Assembly: GCF_000960765.1 (NCBI RefSeq)
Contig: NZ_JYNH01000001.1
Span: 101,638 to 165,637, forward strand
DNA: 64,000 nucleotides
Reading direction: 5' to 3'
Origin: Desulfosporosinus sp. I2
GTDB lineage: Bacteria > Bacillota > Desulfitobacteriia > Desulfitobacteriales > Desulfitobacteriaceae
Part shown: in pieces, positions 45,663-55,139 of the stretch
How positions within the stretch are numbered: the first letter of the stretch is position 1
Layout: each line of letters begins with the position of its first letter
The notes under the pieces: generated by a model
Databases searched by the model: none
What the model was told of the DNA's origin: nothing
What the model saw: only the letters and a program-made list of their open reading frames with translations
Translations under genes and position numbers: made by a program

Positions 45663-47081
45663 TCATCCGCAAGAATTCCTCAGTTCAAAATTGTTCTTGC
45701 TTTGGTTTAAACTCGAAAGTGGAATAGGATAAACGCCATTAAAGCAAGCCAAACAAACATCCGACGTGCCAAGTGCCCGGAGTAAGCCTTCCTCAGAGAT
45801 ATAATGCAATGAATCAGCCCCTACAAACTTGCGTATTCCTTCAATATCTAATTGATTAGCAATCAGCTTTTCCCGTTCGGCTGTATCAATCCCATAATAA
45901 CATGGATAGGCTACTGGCGGGGAACTGATTAAGAAATGGACTTCTTTGGCCCCTGCATTTTTAACCATTTCCACTAGCTTAGAACTCGTAGTTCCACGCA
46001 CAATGGAATCATCAATCATGACCACACGTTTATCTTTTAGAACGCTCGTATTCGCATTAAGTTTCAGTCGAACTCCAACTTCTCTCATAGCCTGAGTCGG
46101 TTGAATAAAGGTGCGGCCGACATAGCGATTCTTAATCAGTCCTTCACCAAAAGGAATCCCCAGTGCTGTGGCATATCCAAGGGCGGAGGCAGTTCCTGAA
46201 TCTGGGACAGCAATCACAAGATCCGCCTCAATCGGACACTCGCGAGCCAATTCAATGCCCATCTGACGTCTGCTCTCTGAAACGTTTAACTGATCCATCG
46301 TGCTATCTGGTCGGGCAAAGTAAATATATTCGAACGCACAAGCCGTGTGCGCAGTTTTGGTAAGCCCTTGACGTGAGTGCAATCCGTCTTCATCAATAAC
46401 AATAATTTCGCCAGGTTCGACATCCCTCACAAAGACTGCACCTACAGTATCTAATGCACAACTTTCTGAAGCGAGGCAATAATGGTCGCCCATCAAACCA
46501 ATGCATAACGGACGAACACCATGGGGATCCCTTATCCCAAACAATTTATCCTCAGCAAGGATAACCAAGGCATATGCTCCGCGGAGATCCATCATAGTCT
46601 TGACTAGTGCATCTTCTAATGAATCCCGGCGATACCGAGTAATTAGATTAATGATGACTTCACTATCAATCGTCGTTTGGAAAACTGCTCCGTTCTTACC
46701 CAGCTCTTCCCTTAGTTCTAAAGCATTCGTCAAATTTCCATTATGGGCCAAAGCCATCATACCTTTTTGATAATGTACCACCAACGGTTGGGCATTGGCG
46801 AGCAGACTGGACCCCGTCGTCGAATAACGAACATGACCGATCGCCATTTTCCCTTTCAGCCCTTCTACAATGCTGTCAGAAAATACTTCTGAAACTAAGC
46901 CCATCCCTTTATGCAGCATAATGCCTCGACCATCCGAAGTGGCGATACCGGCACTTTCCTGCCCTCTATGTTGTAAGGCGTATAGCCCATAATAGGTTAA
47001 ACGAGCAACTTCTTGGTCGGGAGCGTAAATTCCAAAGACGCCACATTCTTCTTTCGGTTTATCCTCTCCAAATCTGAACAT
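45663..47081 (-). CDS. purF: amidophosphoribosyltransferase (housekeeping copy)
   Basis: 472 residues starting at the ATG at 47081 behind GAGGAGG. A short propeptide precedes the nucleophile Cys in KEECGVFG. Glutaminase motifs LQHRGQESAGI and GHVRYSTTG and the PRPP loops PDSGTASALGY, GRTFIQP and IDDSIVRGTTS are all canonical. First committed step of purine synthesis. A close paralogue lies at 58.1-59.5 kb. The frame has 22 extra codons upstream that are probably not translated. Confidence 0.96.
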   Translation of the reverse strand: MFRFGEDKPKEECGVFGIYAPDQEVARLTYYGLYALQHRGQESAGIATSDGRGIMLHKGMGLVSEVFSDSIVEGLKGKMAIGHVRYSTTGSSLLANAQPLVVHYQKGMMALAHNGNLTNALELREELGKNGAVFQTTIDSEVIINLITRYRRDSLEDALVKTMMDLRGAYALVILAEDKLFGIRDPHGVRPLCIGLMGDHYCLASESCALDTVGAVFVRDVEPGEIIVIDEDGLHSRQGLTKTAHTACAFEYIYFARPDSTMDQLNVSESRRQMGIELARECPIEADLVIAVPDSGTASALGYATALGIPFGEGLIKNRYVGRTFIQPTQAMREVGVRLKLNANTSVLKDKRVVMIDDSIVRGTTSSKLVEMVKNAGAKEVHFLISSPPVAYPCYYGIDTAEREKLIANQLDIEGIRKFVGADSLHYISEEGLLRALGTSDVCLACFNGVYPIPLSSLNQSKNNFELRNSCG

Positions 47082-47188
47082 TTCCGGCCTCCTCTCCCAC
47101 TTAGTTAGATTGCGTTTTAATCTCCCTATACCCGGATTTACGCGCATCCTGAACTAAACATATTGATTTATTCAGCTTAACCTTTTCT

Positions 47189-47902
47189 TTAAACGAGAGC
47201 AGCTTTAACTCGGCGAAAGACTTCCTGATAAGCTTCTTCCACTCGTCCGAGATCCCGTCGGAAGCGATCCTTATCTAGTTTCTCATGAGTTTCACTATCC
47301 CAATAACGGCAAGTATCTGGAGATATCTCATCTCCTAGAAGAACCTTTCCATCGGCAACCCCAAACTCAAGTTTAAAGTCAATCAGGTCGATTCCTGCTT
47401 TTCCTAAGATTTTCTTTAGGATCTCGTTAATTCTAAAGCCTAAAGTTTGGATCTCACGCGCATGCTCAACACTAGCCCAACCCATCGCTGCCACATGCGA
47501 TTCATTAACCATCGGATCTCCCAATTTATCGTCTTTATAATATAATTCTACAACCGGTCGGGAGAGAATAAAGCCCTCCTCTACTCCAAGGCGCTTTGCT
47601 AAGCTTCCAGCCACAATATTACGCACAACCACTTCGAGCGGAATCATGTCTAGGCGACGCACAAGCATGTCCCGCTCGCTTAACAGTCGAACGAAGTGGG
47701 TTGGGATACCCGCTTTTTCGATCTCTTCAAAAAAGAGTGCTGATAACTGGTTATTGACTTCTCCCTTATCCACAATTTGTCCTTTTTTCTCGCCATTAAA
47801 AGCAGTCGCGTCATCTTTATAAGCTACCCAGAAATAGTCACTTTGATCAGTATCATAAACTCTCTTCGCTTTTCCCTCATACCTTAATGCTAGCTTTTTC
47901 AT
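47189..47902 (-). CDS. purC: SAICAR synthetase
   Basis: 237 residues. [30 protein letters not shown] and [10 protein letters not shown].. [12 protein letters not shown] give the full family signature. It adds aspartate to CAIR. The ATG at 47902 is preferred; a GTG nine codons earlier, directly at the purB stop, is also open. Confidence 0.96.
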   Translation of the reverse strand: MKKLALRYEGKAKRVYDTDQSDYFWVAYKDDATAFNGEKKGQIVDKGEVNNQLSALFFEEIEKAGIPTHFVRLLSERDMLVRRLDMIPLEVVVRNIVAGSLAKRLGVEEGFILSRPVVELYYKDDKLGDPMVNESHVAAMGWASVEHAREIQTLGFRINEILKKILGKAGIDLIDFKLEFGVADGKVLLGDEISPDTCRYWDSETHEKLDKDRFRRDLGRVEEAYQEVFRRVKAALV

Positions 47903-47929
47903 AATCCTTTTTCCCCTTTCATAATTCAC

Positions 47930-49225
47930 CTAAACAAGGCCTAAACGCTCAAATATATCAACTACGTGTTTGGTATGGTAAGCATAATCAAACAGGTCGC
48001 TAATTTCTTCTTCATTTAAATATTCCCGTATGCCAGGGTCTCTACTGATCAAGCTTTGAAATTGCTCTTTAGTATTCCAGGCTTCCATAGCATTGCGTTG
48101 CACCAAAGCATAAGCCGTTTCACGACTGACGCCCTTTTCGACTAAGGCCAGCATGACGCGTTGTGAAAAAATCAAACCAAATCCCTTGTCGATGTTCACC
48201 TTCATTTGCTCTGGGAATACTTCCAGCCGATCCATAAGCTGGGTCATTTTATGGAGCATATAGTCAAGAGCGATAGTGCTATCTGGTAGAATCATCCGCT
48301 CCGCTGAGGAATGGGAGATATCTCGTTCATGCCATAAAGCCACGTTTTCCAAAGCAACTTGGGCATTCGCACGAATAACCCGAGCCATGCCGCAAATCCG
48401 CTCCGGAGTAATCGGATTCTTCTTGTGAGGCATTGCAGATGAGCCTTTCTGCCCTTTTCCAAAAGCTTCTTCCACTTCATGGACATCGGTTCGCTGTAAG
48501 TTGCGAATCTCGGTCGCCATTTTATCTAGTGAACTAGCAATTCCTGCCAGGGTTGTCATAAAAAAGGCATGTCGATCACGTTGTAATATCTGAGTCGATA
48601 TCAGAGCTGGTTCTAACTGAAGTACTTGGCAAACATGCGCTTCAACTTGAGGATCTACATTGGCGAACGTTCCCACAGCACCAGAAATCTTCCCAACCCG
48701 TATCTCCTCACGGGCGAAAGCTAAGCGTTTCTTTTGACGTCCAATTTCGTCGTACCACAACGCGAACTTCAACCCTAAGGTAATAGGCTCAGCGTGAATC
48801 CCATGTGTTCGCCCCATCATAATCGTATCCCGATGCTCTAACGCTCGGCGGCGAAGAACGGTTTCCAATCCTGCCATTTTAGAAAGTAAAATATCGGATG
48901 CTTCTACTAATTGCAGGGACAGCGCTGTATCAAGAACATCTGAAGAAGTTAGGCCTAGATGAATGTGCTTTGCTTCATCTCCTACATTTTCGGCAACATT
49001 AGTCAAGAATGCTAACACATCATGCTGGGTTACTTCTTCAATAGCCTGTACCCTTTCCCACGAAAAAGAAGCCTTTTCACGAATGACTTCAACCGCCTCA
49101 TTCGGAATCTTTCCTAGCTTGGCCCACCCTTCACACGCCGCAATCTCGATCTTCAACCATAATTCTAGACGATGTTCGTCAGTCCAAATCCTACCCATCT
49201 CGGGCAGTGTATACCGCTCAATCAT
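47930..49225 (-). CDS. purB: adenylosuccinate lyase
   Basis: 431 residues of the fumarase/aspartase superfamily. GLTSSDVLDTALSLQ, GRTHGIHAEPITLG and the signature GSSAMPHKKNPITPE are intact. It acts twice, on SAICAR and on adenylosuccinate. The ATG overlaps the purE stop (ATGA). Confidence 0.97.
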   Translation of the reverse strand: MIERYTLPEMGRIWTDEHRLELWLKIEIAACEGWAKLGKIPNEAVEVIREKASFSWERVQAIEEVTQHDVLAFLTNVAENVGDEAKHIHLGLTSSDVLDTALSLQLVEASDILLSKMAGLETVLRRRALEHRDTIMMGRTHGIHAEPITLGLKFALWYDEIGRQKKRLAFAREEIRVGKISGAVGTFANVDPQVEAHVCQVLQLEPALISTQILQRDRHAFFMTTLAGIASSLDKMATEIRNLQRTDVHEVEEAFGKGQKGSSAMPHKKNPITPERICGMARVIRANAQVALENVALWHERDISHSSAERMILPDSTIALDYMLHKMTQLMDRLEVFPEQMKVNIDKGFGLIFSQRVMLALVEKGVSRETAYALVQRNAMEAWNTKEQFQSLISRDPGIREYLNEEEISDLFDYAYHTKHVVDIFERLGLV

Positions 49226-49737
49226 GCGTTAGTCCCCTTTATCCCTTCACTTACCCTTTTTTGCAACGCTTCATCCTTCGCCTCGATATCCTTCAGCATC
49301 TGAGCTCGATAGTTTTTAACCTTAGCACTTAAAGGTTTGTCCTGAATGGCAAGGATCTGGACCGCAAGCAACGCTGCATTGCGTGCCGCACCAATGCCTA
49401 CAGTTGCAACCGGAATTCCTGGCGGCATTTGCACTATGGAGTAAAGAGCGTCAATTCCTGCCATGGCACCACTTCTCAGAGGAACACCAATGACGGGTAA
49501 AATTGTTGCCCCCGCTACAACGCCGGGTAAATGAGCCGCTAAACCTGCCGCCGCGATGATAAGTTTTCCGCCTTGGGCTTCAAAACCTTTCACCCATTCC
49601 ACAGTTCTTTCCAACGTTCTATGAGCTGAAGAAATCTTAACCTCAAAATCAAGCTCAAATTCACGGAGGATTTTCACGGACTCCTCCATGATTTTATAAT
49701 CTGAATCACTTCCCATAATGACCCCGACTTGACTCAT
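49222..49737 (-). CDS. purE: 5-(carboxyamino)imidazole ribonucleotide mutase or AIR carboxylase
   Basis: 171 residues. MGSDSDYKIMEE, SAHRTLERT and AAAGLAAHLPGVVA are PurE motifs. No purK is present in the operon, so either purK is elsewhere or this is a class II enzyme carboxylating AIR directly with CO2. First gene of the operon, just after the guanine riboswitch. Confidence 0.95.
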   Translation of the reverse strand: MSQVGVIMGSDSDYKIMEESVKILREFELDFEVKISSAHRTLERTVEWVKGFEAQGGKLIIAAAGLAAHLPGVVAGATILPVIGVPLRSGAMAGIDALYSIVQMPPGIPVATVGIGAARNAALLAVQILAIQDKPLSAKVKNYRAQMLKDIEAKDEALQKRVSEGIKGTNA

Positions 49738-49825
49738 CTATTTTTCGCCCCCTCTTTCCCATACTATTTCTCTTATCATTACTCTTACCCTCATCAAATA
49801 CTCCTGCCCTTAATCCTTTTCCATA

Positions 49826-49887
49826 GCAAAAACCCAGGCTTGGGCAGATTACACCCTTTAATCAGAGTGAAACCTACCCGCCTGGGC
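49826..49887 (-). terminator. guanine riboswitch expression platform (terminator)
   Basis: A long stem CCCAGGC..GCCTGGG with further pairing inside, ending in TTTTTGC on the minus strand, between the aptamer and purE. Formed when ligand is bound. Confidence 0.88.
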
Positions 49888-50008
49888 TTTTATCCCTTCG
49901 GTGTAATTTGATTGCTCAATCAAATCTGTACCACTCGGACAAAGAAAACTTGGCTAGCGACGGTTGACCGTCTTACTAGTACAAGTCAATTGCCCTAGGT
50001 ACACTTTC

Positions 50009-50077
50009 GCTCATAGTCAGGCTATTTACGGCAGCCTGGTAGAAACTTGCGGACCATATCACCGCGGTTATATGAAC
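50009..50077 (-). promoter_or_regulatory. guanine-class purine riboswitch
   Basis: On the minus strand the aptamer reads GTTCATATAACC, GATATGG, AAGTTTCTACC, CCGTAAA and GACTATGAGC, the full purine riboswitch core. The C in GACTATG is the specificity base for guanine or hypoxanthine rather than adenine. It lies between the promoter (50101-50129) and the terminator (49826-49887), so it attenuates the purEBCFMNHD operon. Confidence 0.97.
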
Positions 50078-50100
50078 TCCTATGAAATTTAGATAAGTTC

Positions 50101-50129
50101 ATTTTACAAGAAGGTTACATTAAGGTCAA
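50101..50129 (-). promoter_or_regulatory. sigma-A promoter of purine operon
   Basis: TTGACC (50129-50124), 17-base spacer, TAAAAT (50106-50101), about 24 bases before the guanine riboswitch. Confidence 0.82.
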
Positions 50130-50248
50130 TAGATAATCGAACATTAATATAAATTTTAACGGGAACGTTCGGCTAATGCTGAAAATTGTAAAAAAAATAG
50201 CCCTTTCGGACTGCCATAATAGAAACATTTCTTTTAATATCTTTTTGA

Positions 50249-50623
50249 CTATATCCTATTTATCTTTAAGAACTTAAATAGTAAACCTACCTCTTTATAC
50301 AATTGTGAAATCTTCACTACTAAAGATTGCCCTCGATGCAGCCTATTTGTTTCTTGAATAGTTTTATCAAAAGTGGTTTCTAATTGAGTCGCAGTTACTT
50401 TCATTTGAAATGCATTAACTATACTATCTGCATCTAAGTCAAGGAAACGAGCATAAGAACGCAAAAATCCTACCGTGTAAACTCCACCGGGAAGGGCACA
50501 GTAGTCCCTTTCTTCCAATGCTTTTAGATATTTACTACGAATTTTAGTAATTTCCTCAACCTCTTTCAACTCCATTCCTTTAGCTTCTCTGGCCTTACGT
50601 AACTGTAGGACAACTTTATCCAT
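50249..50623 (-). CDS. RodZ-like XRE-family helix-turn-helix protein
   Basis: 124 residues. The N-terminal 75 match the RodZ cytosolic domain: LRKAREAKGMELKEVEEITKIR, KYLKALEERDYCALPGGVY and GFLRSYARFLDLD. The usual transmembrane helix and external domain of RodZ are missing; the C-terminus ends in a weakly hydrophobic stretch EVGLLFKFLKINRI. So it is a soluble or peripheral relative, possibly a regulator. AGGGAGG before the ATG. A c-di-GMP riboswitch with terminator lies just upstream. Confidence 0.82.
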   Translation of the reverse strand: MDKVVLQLRKAREAKGMELKEVEEITKIRSKYLKALEERDYCALPGGVYTVGFLRSYARFLDLDADSIVNAFQMKVTATQLETTFDKTIQETNRLHRGQSLVVKISQLYKEVGLLFKFLKINRI

Positions 50624-50713
50624 ATTTCAACCTCCCTAGTTGAATTAATAGCTAATAGCAACAGTCTGTCGAAGTATAGGTTTAAAGTAGAGCAGCATTA
50701 TCCAAACCTTGTT

Positions 50714-50765
50714 AAAAAAACAAAAAGAACTCCATACCAGGGATACTTAGTCCCGGCAGGAGCTC
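50714..50765 (-). terminator. c-di-GMP riboswitch terminator
   Basis: GAGCTCC/GGAGTTC outer stem with an inner CGGGA/TCCCTGG hairpin, followed by TTTTTGTTTTTTT on the minus strand. Confidence 0.9.
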
Positions 50766-50769
50766 AAAT

Positions 50770-50870
50770 TTCCTCTCCGGCAACCTGGCAATCATGACAG
50801 TATCTTTACTGCTGTAGACCCATGGCTTTGCGTCACACCTTTTCAGGCATTTTGCCTTTATCAGAATAAT
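50770..50870 (-). promoter_or_regulatory. cyclic di-GMP-I (GEMM) riboswitch
   Basis: On the minus strand: AAAGGCAAA, then GTGTGACGCAAAGCCA, GGGTCTAC, TGATTGCCAGGTTGCC. These are the GEMM-I core helices with the tetraloop receptor. It precedes a terminator and the RodZ-like gene, so c-di-GMP should switch that gene on or off by attenuation. The rest of 50624-51047 is AT-rich leader and promoter DNA. Confidence 0.88.
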
Positions 50871-51047
50871 TTCCAGAAAAAATAGCTAATATATATATTT
50901 TATGTACAAATAAATAACTGTGTTAAATGATGTCGTATTTTGCTAATAACCCTTCAGTGCTATTTTAGCATAGTTATTAAAAAATTTAAATATTTTTTTA
51001 ATTCTGCTTTTAAAAACCTTTAAATATCTCGCGAATTAATGATTATA

Positions 51048-51779
51048 TCAATTTAACCCGCCAGTTGACAGGTCTTTTAACCGGTCGGGTCCCAAAGATA
51101 GCAGCTTAAACCCGAATTTCATTAACTGAACGTCATCGTGCTTGATTCGGTCTGATATATCCTCATTTAAATTCATTTTTTCGTACAGGGAAGGGTTATT
51201 CATTAAGAAATTTCTGAATTTGTCCAGATCATAGCAGGCCATAAAGGAAAGTTTAATAATTTCTTCATCAGTTTCCCGGTTGACTGTGAGTTTTAAGTGT
51301 TTAGGTATCTCGCTAAACCCCTGTTCCATTTCTTTGTAGATCTCTAAACCCTGGTCAAGAACCCATTCCTTTATGGTTTGTGCCTTTGTCTCATTTAACC
51401 CGTGGCAGCGGGAACTTTCGAAAACAAAAGAGTATTTTCCCCCGCCCAACATGTCCACCGGCGCAATCCGGCAGGCCCAGGGCCTCTCCCGGTAAACCTG
51501 GCATCCCTTTGGTGTGATGAAAGGACATTTTAGGTTATCCTCCTCGGACATCTTGATTTGTACAATGGAAAAGCCGGAGTGATGCACAGGTACCTTAAGG
51601 GTATATTTCTCCAAAAATTCTCCTGAAGAAAGACCCAGAAAATTTTTCATCCGCAGGACATCGTAAGGAGTGAGACAGATATTGATGTCCCGGCAGCATT
51701 TTTTAAAGCAATCCAGCCCATCATGGCAATGAAATTTAAACTCACTGTCTTCATCCAGGAGTAAATCTCGGTGATCCAT
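51048..51779 (-). CDS. YkgJ-family cysteine-cluster protein
   Basis: 243 residues. Cysteines at 18, 24, 28, 29 and 35 (CHDGLDCFKKCCRDINIC), then KCPFITPKGCQVYRERPWACR, are the YkgJ/CxxCxxCC-type metal-binding pattern, probably holding zinc or an Fe-S cluster. The rest is helical. Function unknown in general for the family. AAAGGGGG before the ATG. Single gene. Confidence 0.85.
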   Translation of the reverse strand: MDHRDLLLDEDSEFKFHCHDGLDCFKKCCRDINICLTPYDVLRMKNFLGLSSGEFLEKYTLKVPVHHSGFSIVQIKMSEEDNLKCPFITPKGCQVYRERPWACRIAPVDMLGGGKYSFVFESSRCHGLNETKAQTIKEWVLDQGLEIYKEMEQGFSEIPKHLKLTVNRETDEEIIKLSFMACYDLDKFRNFLMNNPSLYEKMNLNEDISDRIKHDDVQLMKFGFKLLSLGPDRLKDLSTGGLN

Positions 51780-51899
51780 AAATTCGCCCCCTTTAAAAAT
51801 ACCTTACTATTATAAATCATCTCCCAGGGATAAGATAGTTAGCGAATTTTTTAATTCTTCAACTCATTTCTCCAAAGCTTCTGTTTCTCTAATATCTGG

Positions 51900-53396
51900 T
51901 TAGTTAGGAGGAGGACCATCAGCAGGACCGCCACCCAATAATCCCGAACTAGATTTCGAAGTCGTAGTAGTGGCGGAAGGGCTAGTTCCGATAACGATCT
52001 CTTGCCCTTCCATTAACCCACTTTTGATTTCCACATTAGTTCCATCATCCAAACCAACGTTCACTGTCACATACTGTAAATTAGCCGCGTTCTGCCCACT
52101 TGTTATGCCTGTTTTCGCGCCTGATTGTGCGACTTGATCCGCTTGGGTTGGACTGTCAGTGCTTGTTGTTGCTGGCACTAAAACTTGTTTCTTATCGCCT
52201 ACAGTTTTGATCGCTTCACTAGGAACAGTCAGAACATCATTGGCTTTTGCCACAACGATGTCAATATTAGCATTCATTCCCGAACGAAGCTTATCGCTGG
52301 CCTGTTCTACCGCCACCGTGACTTTAAACGTGGTAACATTCGAAGCCGTTGTTCCTTGTAGGGCGACTAAGCTCACACTGCCACTGCTATGCTCATCTGG
52401 GTACGCGTCAAGGGTAATATCCACGTTTTGACCTATTTTGACCTGAGCAATATCTGCCTGATCAATCGTCGCTGCTACTTCAAGACTACTCCCTGTGCCC
52501 TCTGATGGCGTAATCGTGATCATTGAATTGTCGGTTGTGTATTGGTACAATTGCAACCCAGTATCGATAACCACTGCATCCGTTGGCGCTAATATTGTGG
52601 CTTCTGCCAATTTCGCGTTCGCACTGTCAAGTTGAGCCTGTGCTTGAGAGATGTTGGCTTGAGCCGATTGCAGGTCTGCTGCTGTCGGACCAGCCTCTTG
52701 CTGACTAATTTTATATTGAGCTGACGTGACATCCGCTTGTGCAGCCGTTAAAGCCTGAACTGCTCCACCATTTTGCAAATTTTGAGCAGTCCTTAAGGCA
52801 GTTAAGGCCTGGTTCAACGTGCTTTGAGCAGATTGTATAGTCGATGTATTTCCACTTAGCTGCGCCTTAGCTAAAGCATCACTAGTCTGTTTGACATTCT
52901 GATCAGCCAGTAAGACCTGGTTTGCTAAATAACTTGAATCCGCATTCTGCTGAGCTGTGGTTAAATTCTGTTGTGCTTTGGCGAGTGCCGACTGAGCCTC
53001 TGCTTTCGTTTGGGCGTTAAATCCATCTTGAAGGGATTGAAGTTTCGCTTGAGCCGTCATTAAGTTAGCTTGCTGTTGCACAACGGATGTCTTAAGAGCA
53101 GCGTCATCAATCCTAGCAAGAACTTGCCCTTTCTTTACAGAATCCCCATCCTTAATATTGAGTTCAACCACCTGTCCATTATTTGAGAATTGTAAAGGAA
53201 TTGAGTGGGGAAAATTAACCGTCCCGGTAGCTGTAATCACCTTGCTGACATTTCCTATTTTTGCTTTAGCAGTAATATTAGTGGACACAGCAGTTTTAGT
53301 CGCAAAACGTTTATAGCCCCAATAGCCTCCTCCCAAAACCAGGACGCTGATGACCCCGATGGTCACCCATTTTTTATTAAGCCATTTTTTGTTCAT
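51900..53396 (-). CDS. HlyD/MacA-type membrane fusion (adaptor) protein
   Basis: About 498 residues. An N-terminal membrane anchor (WVTIGVISVLVLGGGYWGY) is followed by a half-motif of the lipoyl-like domain (SNNGQVVELNIKDGDSVKKG), a very long Ala/Gln-rich coiled-coil hairpin, the return half (ILAPTDAVV), a beta-barrel and the MPD domain. Ends with a Gly/Pro-rich tail. It should link an efflux pump to the outside, but no ABC (MacB-like) or other partner is adjacent, which is unusual. The ATG at 53396 follows GGGGAAAGAG. It lies just beyond the bza operon terminator. Confidence 0.88.
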   Translation of the reverse strand: MNKKWLNKKWVTIGVISVLVLGGGYWGYKRFATKTAVSTNITAKAKIGNVSKVITATGTVNFPHSIPLQFSNNGQVVELNIKDGDSVKKGQVLARIDDAALKTSVVQQQANLMTAQAKLQSLQDGFNAQTKAEAQSALAKAQQNLTTAQQNADSSYLANQVLLADQNVKQTSDALAKAQLSGNTSTIQSAQSTLNQALTALRTAQNLQNGGAVQALTAAQADVTSAQYKISQQEAGPTAADLQSAQANISQAQAQLDSANAKLAEATILAPTDAVVIDTGLQLYQYTTDNSMITITPSEGTGSSLEVAATIDQADIAQVKIGQNVDITLDAYPDEHSSGSVSLVALQGTTASNVTTFKVTVAVEQASDKLRSGMNANIDIVVAKANDVLTVPSEAIKTVGDKKQVLVPATTSTDSPTQADQVAQSGAKTGITSGQNAANLQYVTVNVGLDDGTNVEIKSGLMEGQEIVIGTSPSATTTTSKSSSGLLGGGPADGPPPN

Positions 53397-53569
53397 ACTC
53401 TTTCCCCTTTTCCTCGATTTGCTTTTCACCTCGCGCTTAGCGGATGAGCCTTATGTATCATTAATGATAGTGTCATCGTCATTTACTAAGTATAAAACAT
53501 CAAGCTGAATTGCATCTGAATGAAAACTGAACGCCAGCTGAACATAACCACGCTGAACCCACCTTAACC

Positions 53570-53603
53570 CCAAAAACAAAAAGAGCCCCTCAAAAGGCTC
53601 TTT
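53570..53603 (-). terminator. intrinsic terminator of bza operon
   Basis: AAAGAGCC/GGCTCTTT stem followed by TTGTTTTTGG on the minus strand, 33 bases beyond the last bza gene. Confidence 0.9.
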
Positions 53604-53636
53604 ACTAGACTTATTATTGGCAAGAATAAAAAACGA

Positions 53637-55139
53637 TCAATACCCTGTCAAGATACCTGTTATCTCTTTCTCATTCATCCTAATCAGTGTCTCTATTTGT
53701 TCCTCTGTAAACTCTCCCCCGGCCTCCAACGACTCTAAAGTACTCTCAAATTGGTTGACCAATAAACCATTTATCTTTGCATACCGTTCCTGGGCATTCT
53801 CAGGTTCCAGAACCTTCCCACCCCAAATTCCAGCCATACAGTCGAAAAGGAAGTTAGTAATTCTCCTCATGATCAAGGCCAAGACTGCGACTTTAGAATC
53901 TGCTAGAGACACAACACTTTCATAAGTTGATGCTTGGGCCTCCAGACGCCCAGCCATCTGTAGATCTCGGTGAGCCTTCGTTCCTTTTAAGACAATCATG
54001 TGGTGATAAAGCATATTCGCCGTAATCGCTAGATTTTTCATGAGATCATTTCGCTTTAGAAACTCAAAGTTGACCCGGATATCATCTAAGGTTGAGTCCG
54101 GCTCAAACATGATAAACCCAATATTAGGTTCAATCCCATATTTACGGAGAATTCTAATAGCCCTCTCGTTCTGAGCAACCGTCGTCATCTTATTGATCCG
54201 TTTCAGTGAACTATCACTACCGCTCTCCAGTCCTATGAGAAGATGGTGCAAGCCTGCGTCTACCAGCGCACTTATAGTTTCCTCATGGATATCGTTAACC
54301 CGGGCCTCGATGCCAAAGCGAATGTTTCTGGATTTCAGGAAGGTGGCCAAGCGCGAGGCTCGTTGTTGGCCTCTATCACCCGGGCCGAAGAAATTGGGAT
54401 CGGTAAAATAAAATTCCTTGATTTGATGTTTAGCAATTAAATCATCGATTTCCGCAATAATATTTTCCGGAGTTCGTCCACGCCACTGAGATCCCTGTCC
54501 ATAAAAAGGGTTGATGTAGCAAAAAGTGCACCCCCCATAGCAGCCCCTACTTCCCTGCAGGTTTACTTCAGGTAGACGGAACAGGGCTTCAGTTCGTACG
54601 GGAAAAGGGAGAGCGTTCAGATCACCTACCAGTTCGCGCCGCTGTGAAACAATCGTACCAAAGTCGTCCCTCTGAGCAAGACCGGGAAGTTTTTTTAGAC
54701 TATCTTGAACAGTTAAAGCCTTTGCCACTTTGACAAAGGTCAGTTCCGGTTCACCTAAGATCACTGAATTAATATCTGGGCACTGCTTTAAAATGTCTTC
54801 GAAGTCAGTGGTCGGATAATACCCGTAAGCCGTGATATACGAGGATAGTTGTTTAACTTTAACCTTGTGGAGAAAATCGTACAAGACCGTGTCCGTCTGC
54901 CAATGGTAGACCATATGAACCCCCAGCATGTCTGGTTGCATCGCTTTAACCCTGCGCTCAATTTCCTGGTAGTCGAGCCCATCCAGGAAACCTTCTATGA
55001 TTTCGACCTCATGCCCTTCGCTTTTGAGCATACCGGCAATATAACCTGAATGAAGACATGAGGAAAGGGGAGTATTGGCGATGTCATTACATCGTTCTGA
55101 GCAGACGGTTCGTGGGTGCTCTAATAATAGTATCTTCAC
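53637..55139 (-). CDS. bzaE: B12-binding radical SAM methyltransferase, candidate BzaE
   Basis: 500 residues, last gene of the riboswitch-controlled operon. N-terminal Rossmann-like B12-binding domain (about 1-150), then radical SAM with the cluster motif GCYGGCTFC (CxxxCxxC) and a TIM-barrel core (YFTDPNFFGPG, GLESGSDSSL). Class B radical SAM enzymes methylate unactivated carbons using methylcobalamin. By operon order it corresponds to BzaE, which turns the methoxy-methyl intermediate into 5,6-dimethylbenzimidazole. Start GTG at 55139 behind GAGGAGGG; it overlaps the previous stop (GTGA). The longer open frame upstream is inside bzaD. D versus E roles could be swapped. Confidence 0.75.
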   Translation of the reverse strand: MKILLLEHPRTVCSERCNDIANTPLSSCLHSGYIAGMLKSEGHEVEIIEGFLDGLDYQEIERRVKAMQPDMLGVHMVYHWQTDTVLYDFLHKVKVKQLSSYITAYGYYPTTDFEDILKQCPDINSVILGEPELTFVKVAKALTVQDSLKKLPGLAQRDDFGTIVSQRRELVGDLNALPFPVRTEALFRLPEVNLQGSRGCYGGCTFCYINPFYGQGSQWRGRTPENIIAEIDDLIAKHQIKEFYFTDPNFFGPGDRGQQRASRLATFLKSRNIRFGIEARVNDIHEETISALVDAGLHHLLIGLESGSDSSLKRINKMTTVAQNERAIRILRKYGIEPNIGFIMFEPDSTLDDIRVNFEFLKRNDLMKNLAITANMLYHHMIVLKGTKAHRDLQMAGRLEAQASTYESVVSLADSKVAVLALIMRRITNFLFDCMAGIWGGKVLEPENAQERYAKINGLLVNQFESTLESLEAGGEFTEEQIETLIRMNEKEITGILTGY

